DNA of 7,581 nt from Verrucomicrobia bacterium UBA1727 (GTDB lineage Bacteria; Verrucomicrobiota; Kiritimatiellia; RFP12; UBA1067), in contig DCIL01000036.1 in NCBI GenBank assembly GCA_002315875.1, forward strand, positions 2,745 through 10,325, written 5' to 3'. Position 1 is the first letter of the stretch. Each line of letters opens with the position of its first letter. The notes beneath the pieces are model-generated. The model had not been told where the DNA came from. It saw nothing but the letters and a program-made list of their open reading frames with translations, and did not search any database. The translations under genes were made by a program, and so were the position numbers. Of this stretch, positions 6,430 to 7,581 are shown in pieces.

Positions 6430-6996
6430 ATGTTCAAGTATTTGCTCGCCGCGGTTGCGGCTGTTACCGTTGCTTCCGGACTTTCCGCCGCGGATATGAA
6501 GATCGGCGCCGTCGATATGCTGGTGCTCGTCAAGAATCATCCTAATTACGAATCCAACAAGGAGCTCTTGACTTCGACGGACAAGGATTACCAGAAGAAG
6601 CTTGAGGCGATCAAGGCGGAGGGCGAGAAGTTCCAGGAAGAGGGCAAGAAGCTTGTGGAGCAGATGCAGAGTCCGATGCTTGCTGAAAAGGCCAAGAAGG
6701 ACATCGAGAAGCAGCTGATGGATCTTCAGAAGAAGCTTATGGGCATTGAGCAACGCTATCGTTCCGAGGCGATGCGTTGCCGTCAGGATCTGCAGGATCT
6801 CGAGGGGCGTCTGCTCAAGACCACGACCGATGATCTTCGCAAGCGCATCAGCGCCTATGCCGACAAGAATGGTTACGATCTCATTCTCGATGCTTCGACC
6901 ACTCCGTATGTGAAGGACGCGTTCAACGTTTCGAATGCAATTCTTCGCGACATGGGAGTCGATCCGGCTAAAATCAAAAAGAATGAAAGCAAGTGA
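6430..6996 (+). CDS. skp: Periplasmic chaperone Skp/OmpH family protein
   Basis: Skp-family proteins are trimeric periplasmic holdases that carry unfolded outer-membrane proteins to the BAM machinery. The 188-residue product has a classic Sec signal peptide, MFKYLLAAVAAVTVASGLSA, with one lysine before the hydrophobic core and an A-x-A-like end, likely cleaved after about residue 20. The mature protein begins MKIGAVDMLVLVKNHP (23-38), the short beta strand of the trimer body (the usual form is IGxVDxxxI). Residues about 45-130 are rich in Lys, Glu and Gln and look like the two long antiparallel coiled-coil arms. The end, ISAYADKNGYDLILDASTTP (140-159), is the typical closing strand region of OmpH proteins. 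The length suits the family. It has its own promoter and overlaps lpxD by 14 nt, the usual order in Gram-negative envelope clusters. The substrates here are inferred from the family. Confidence 0.92.
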   Translation: MFKYLLAAVAAVTVASGLSAADMKIGAVDMLVLVKNHPNYESNKELLTSTDKDYQKKLEAIKAEGEKFQEEGKKLVEQMQSPMLAEKAKKDIEKQLMDLQKKLMGIEQRYRSEAMRCRQDLQDLEGRLLKTTTDDLRKRISAYADKNGYDLILDASTTPYVKDAFNVSNAILRDMGVDPAKIKKNESK

Positions 6997-7581
6997 ACTC
7001 GCTCGCGTCCTCGGCGGCAAGCTTGAGGGCGCAGACGTAGAACTCATCGCCTGTGGCGGCCTGGAAGAGGCGCGTCCGGGCGATTTGAGTTTCTGCAAGG
7101 ACCGCAAGCATATAAAGCTCGTACAGGCGACCAAAGCGTCCGCAGTGTTGCTGCCGCCGGACTGGACGGACGGTGCGCCTTGTGCGATCATTCGCGTTGA
7201 AGATCCGAACCATGCCTGCATGGCCGCGGCGAAGATCTTCGCTCCGCCGGAGCCGGTGCGTGCGCCCGGGGTGCATCCGAGCGCAATCGTAGATCCTTCG
7301 GTTGTGATGGGCGAAGGAGTTCATGTCGGACCCTTCACCGTCATCGAGAAGGGTGCGGTAATCGGCGCTGGAGCGGTTATAGAAGCGCAGGTCTTCATTG
7401 GCGAGGGGTGCAAGGTCGGCGAGCGCACGCACATCTATCCGCAGGTCACGTTGCGCGAGGGCACGATTCTCGGCAAGGACTGTATCATTCATTGCGGTGT
7501 GCGGCTTGGCGGTGACGGCTATGGCTTCAATAACGGACAGCGCGAGGATGGATCCATTTTCATCGAGAAGATTCCGCAGCT
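6983..7581 (+). CDS. lpxD: UDP-3-O-acylglucosamine N-acyltransferase, 5' part
   Basis: LpxD adds the N-linked 3-hydroxyacyl chain to UDP-3-O-acylglucosamine, the third step of lipid A synthesis. The gene runs off the right edge; 199 codons are visible of about 340 usual. Residues 1-95 form the N-terminal uridine-binding domain (MKASELARVLGGKLEG, then GLEEARPGDLSFCKD at 26-40 and ASAVLLPP at 52-59). From about residue 97 the left-handed beta-helix begins with hexapeptide repeats such as HPSAIVDPSVVMGEGVHVG (98-116), GAVIGAGAVIEAQVFIGEGCKVG (124-146, in part) and GTILGKDCIIHCGVRLGGDGYGF (160-182, in part). GGDGYGF corresponds to the family's GADGFGF-type block, and EKIPQ to its (V/E)KIPQ segment. 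The catalytic histidine (His239 in E. coli) lies beyond the window. ATG 6983 lies inside the end of skp, in a 14-nt overlap without a good Shine-Dalgarno, so translation is probably coupled to skp. Confidence 0.95.
   Translation, partial: MKASELARVLGGKLEGADVELIACGGLEEARPGDLSFCKDRKHIKLVQATKASAVLLPPDWTDGAPCAIIRVEDPNHACMAAAKIFAPPEPVRAPGVHPSAIVDPSVVMGEGVHVGPFTVIEKGAVIGAGAVIEAQVFIGEGCKVGERTHIYPQVTLREGTILGKDCIIHCGVRLGGDGYGFNNGQREDGSIFIEKIPQ

Noticed and set aside
6328..7221. A 297-codon minus-strand open frame across skp and lpxD
   Set aside because: It crosses a strong promoter, a strong ribosome-binding site and two well-supported genes on the other strand, and encodes nothing recognisable.

Overview
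The window is a densely packed, single-strand (+) stretch of a moderately GC-rich bacterial chromosome. It has eight genes or gene parts, overlaps of 1-14 nt, and no gap over 50 nt. The organism is Gram-negative with an LPS-type outer membrane, because lpxD, a Skp/OmpH chaperone and an LpxL-family acyltransferase homologue sit together. An rpmE-prfA junction, lipid A genes and a large predicted exported helical-toroid (glycan-enzyme-like) protein together would suit the PVC superphylum (Verrucomicrobiota, Kiritimatiellota or Lentisphaerota). That placement is an inference and is not proven by anything in the window.

Region 1 (1-3571) is one tightly spaced gene string: the 3' end of rpmE (ribosomal protein L31), prfA (release factor 1), a 641-residue predicted exported protein of unrecognised family, and queE (7-carboxy-7-deazaguanine synthase). 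Junctions are 6 nt, 11 nt and a 1-nt TGATG overlap. It combines translation functions (L31, RF1, tRNA queuosine precursor synthesis) with one protein that appears to act outside the cytoplasm. prmC (hemK), a common prfA neighbour, is absent.

Region 2 (3588-6385) starts with a probable extended -10 promoter, then htpG (bacterial Hsp90, full length with its ATPase residues), overlapped by 4 nt (GTGA) with an LpxL/HtrB-family acyltransferase homologue. In that homologue the catalytic acid of the HX4(D/E) motif is replaced by tyrosine.

Region 3 (6390-7581) starts with a consensus extended -10 promoter (TGGTATAAT) just after the acyltransferase stop codon. It then carries skp/ompH with a strong Shine-Dalgarno and signal peptide, overlapped by 14 nt with lpxD, which runs off the right edge. 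This is the standard skp-lpxD envelope-biogenesis order, but bamA, often directly upstream of skp, is not there.

No RNA gene, mobile element, CRISPR array, long repeat or convincing terminator was seen. Most genes are ordinary housekeeping. The points most worth following are the acyltransferase with an altered active site, the shortened domain 1 of RF1, the unclassified exported protein inside a translation operon, and the similar TATGGTA-type promoters ahead of htpG and skp. I did not find a clearly new multi-gene system.
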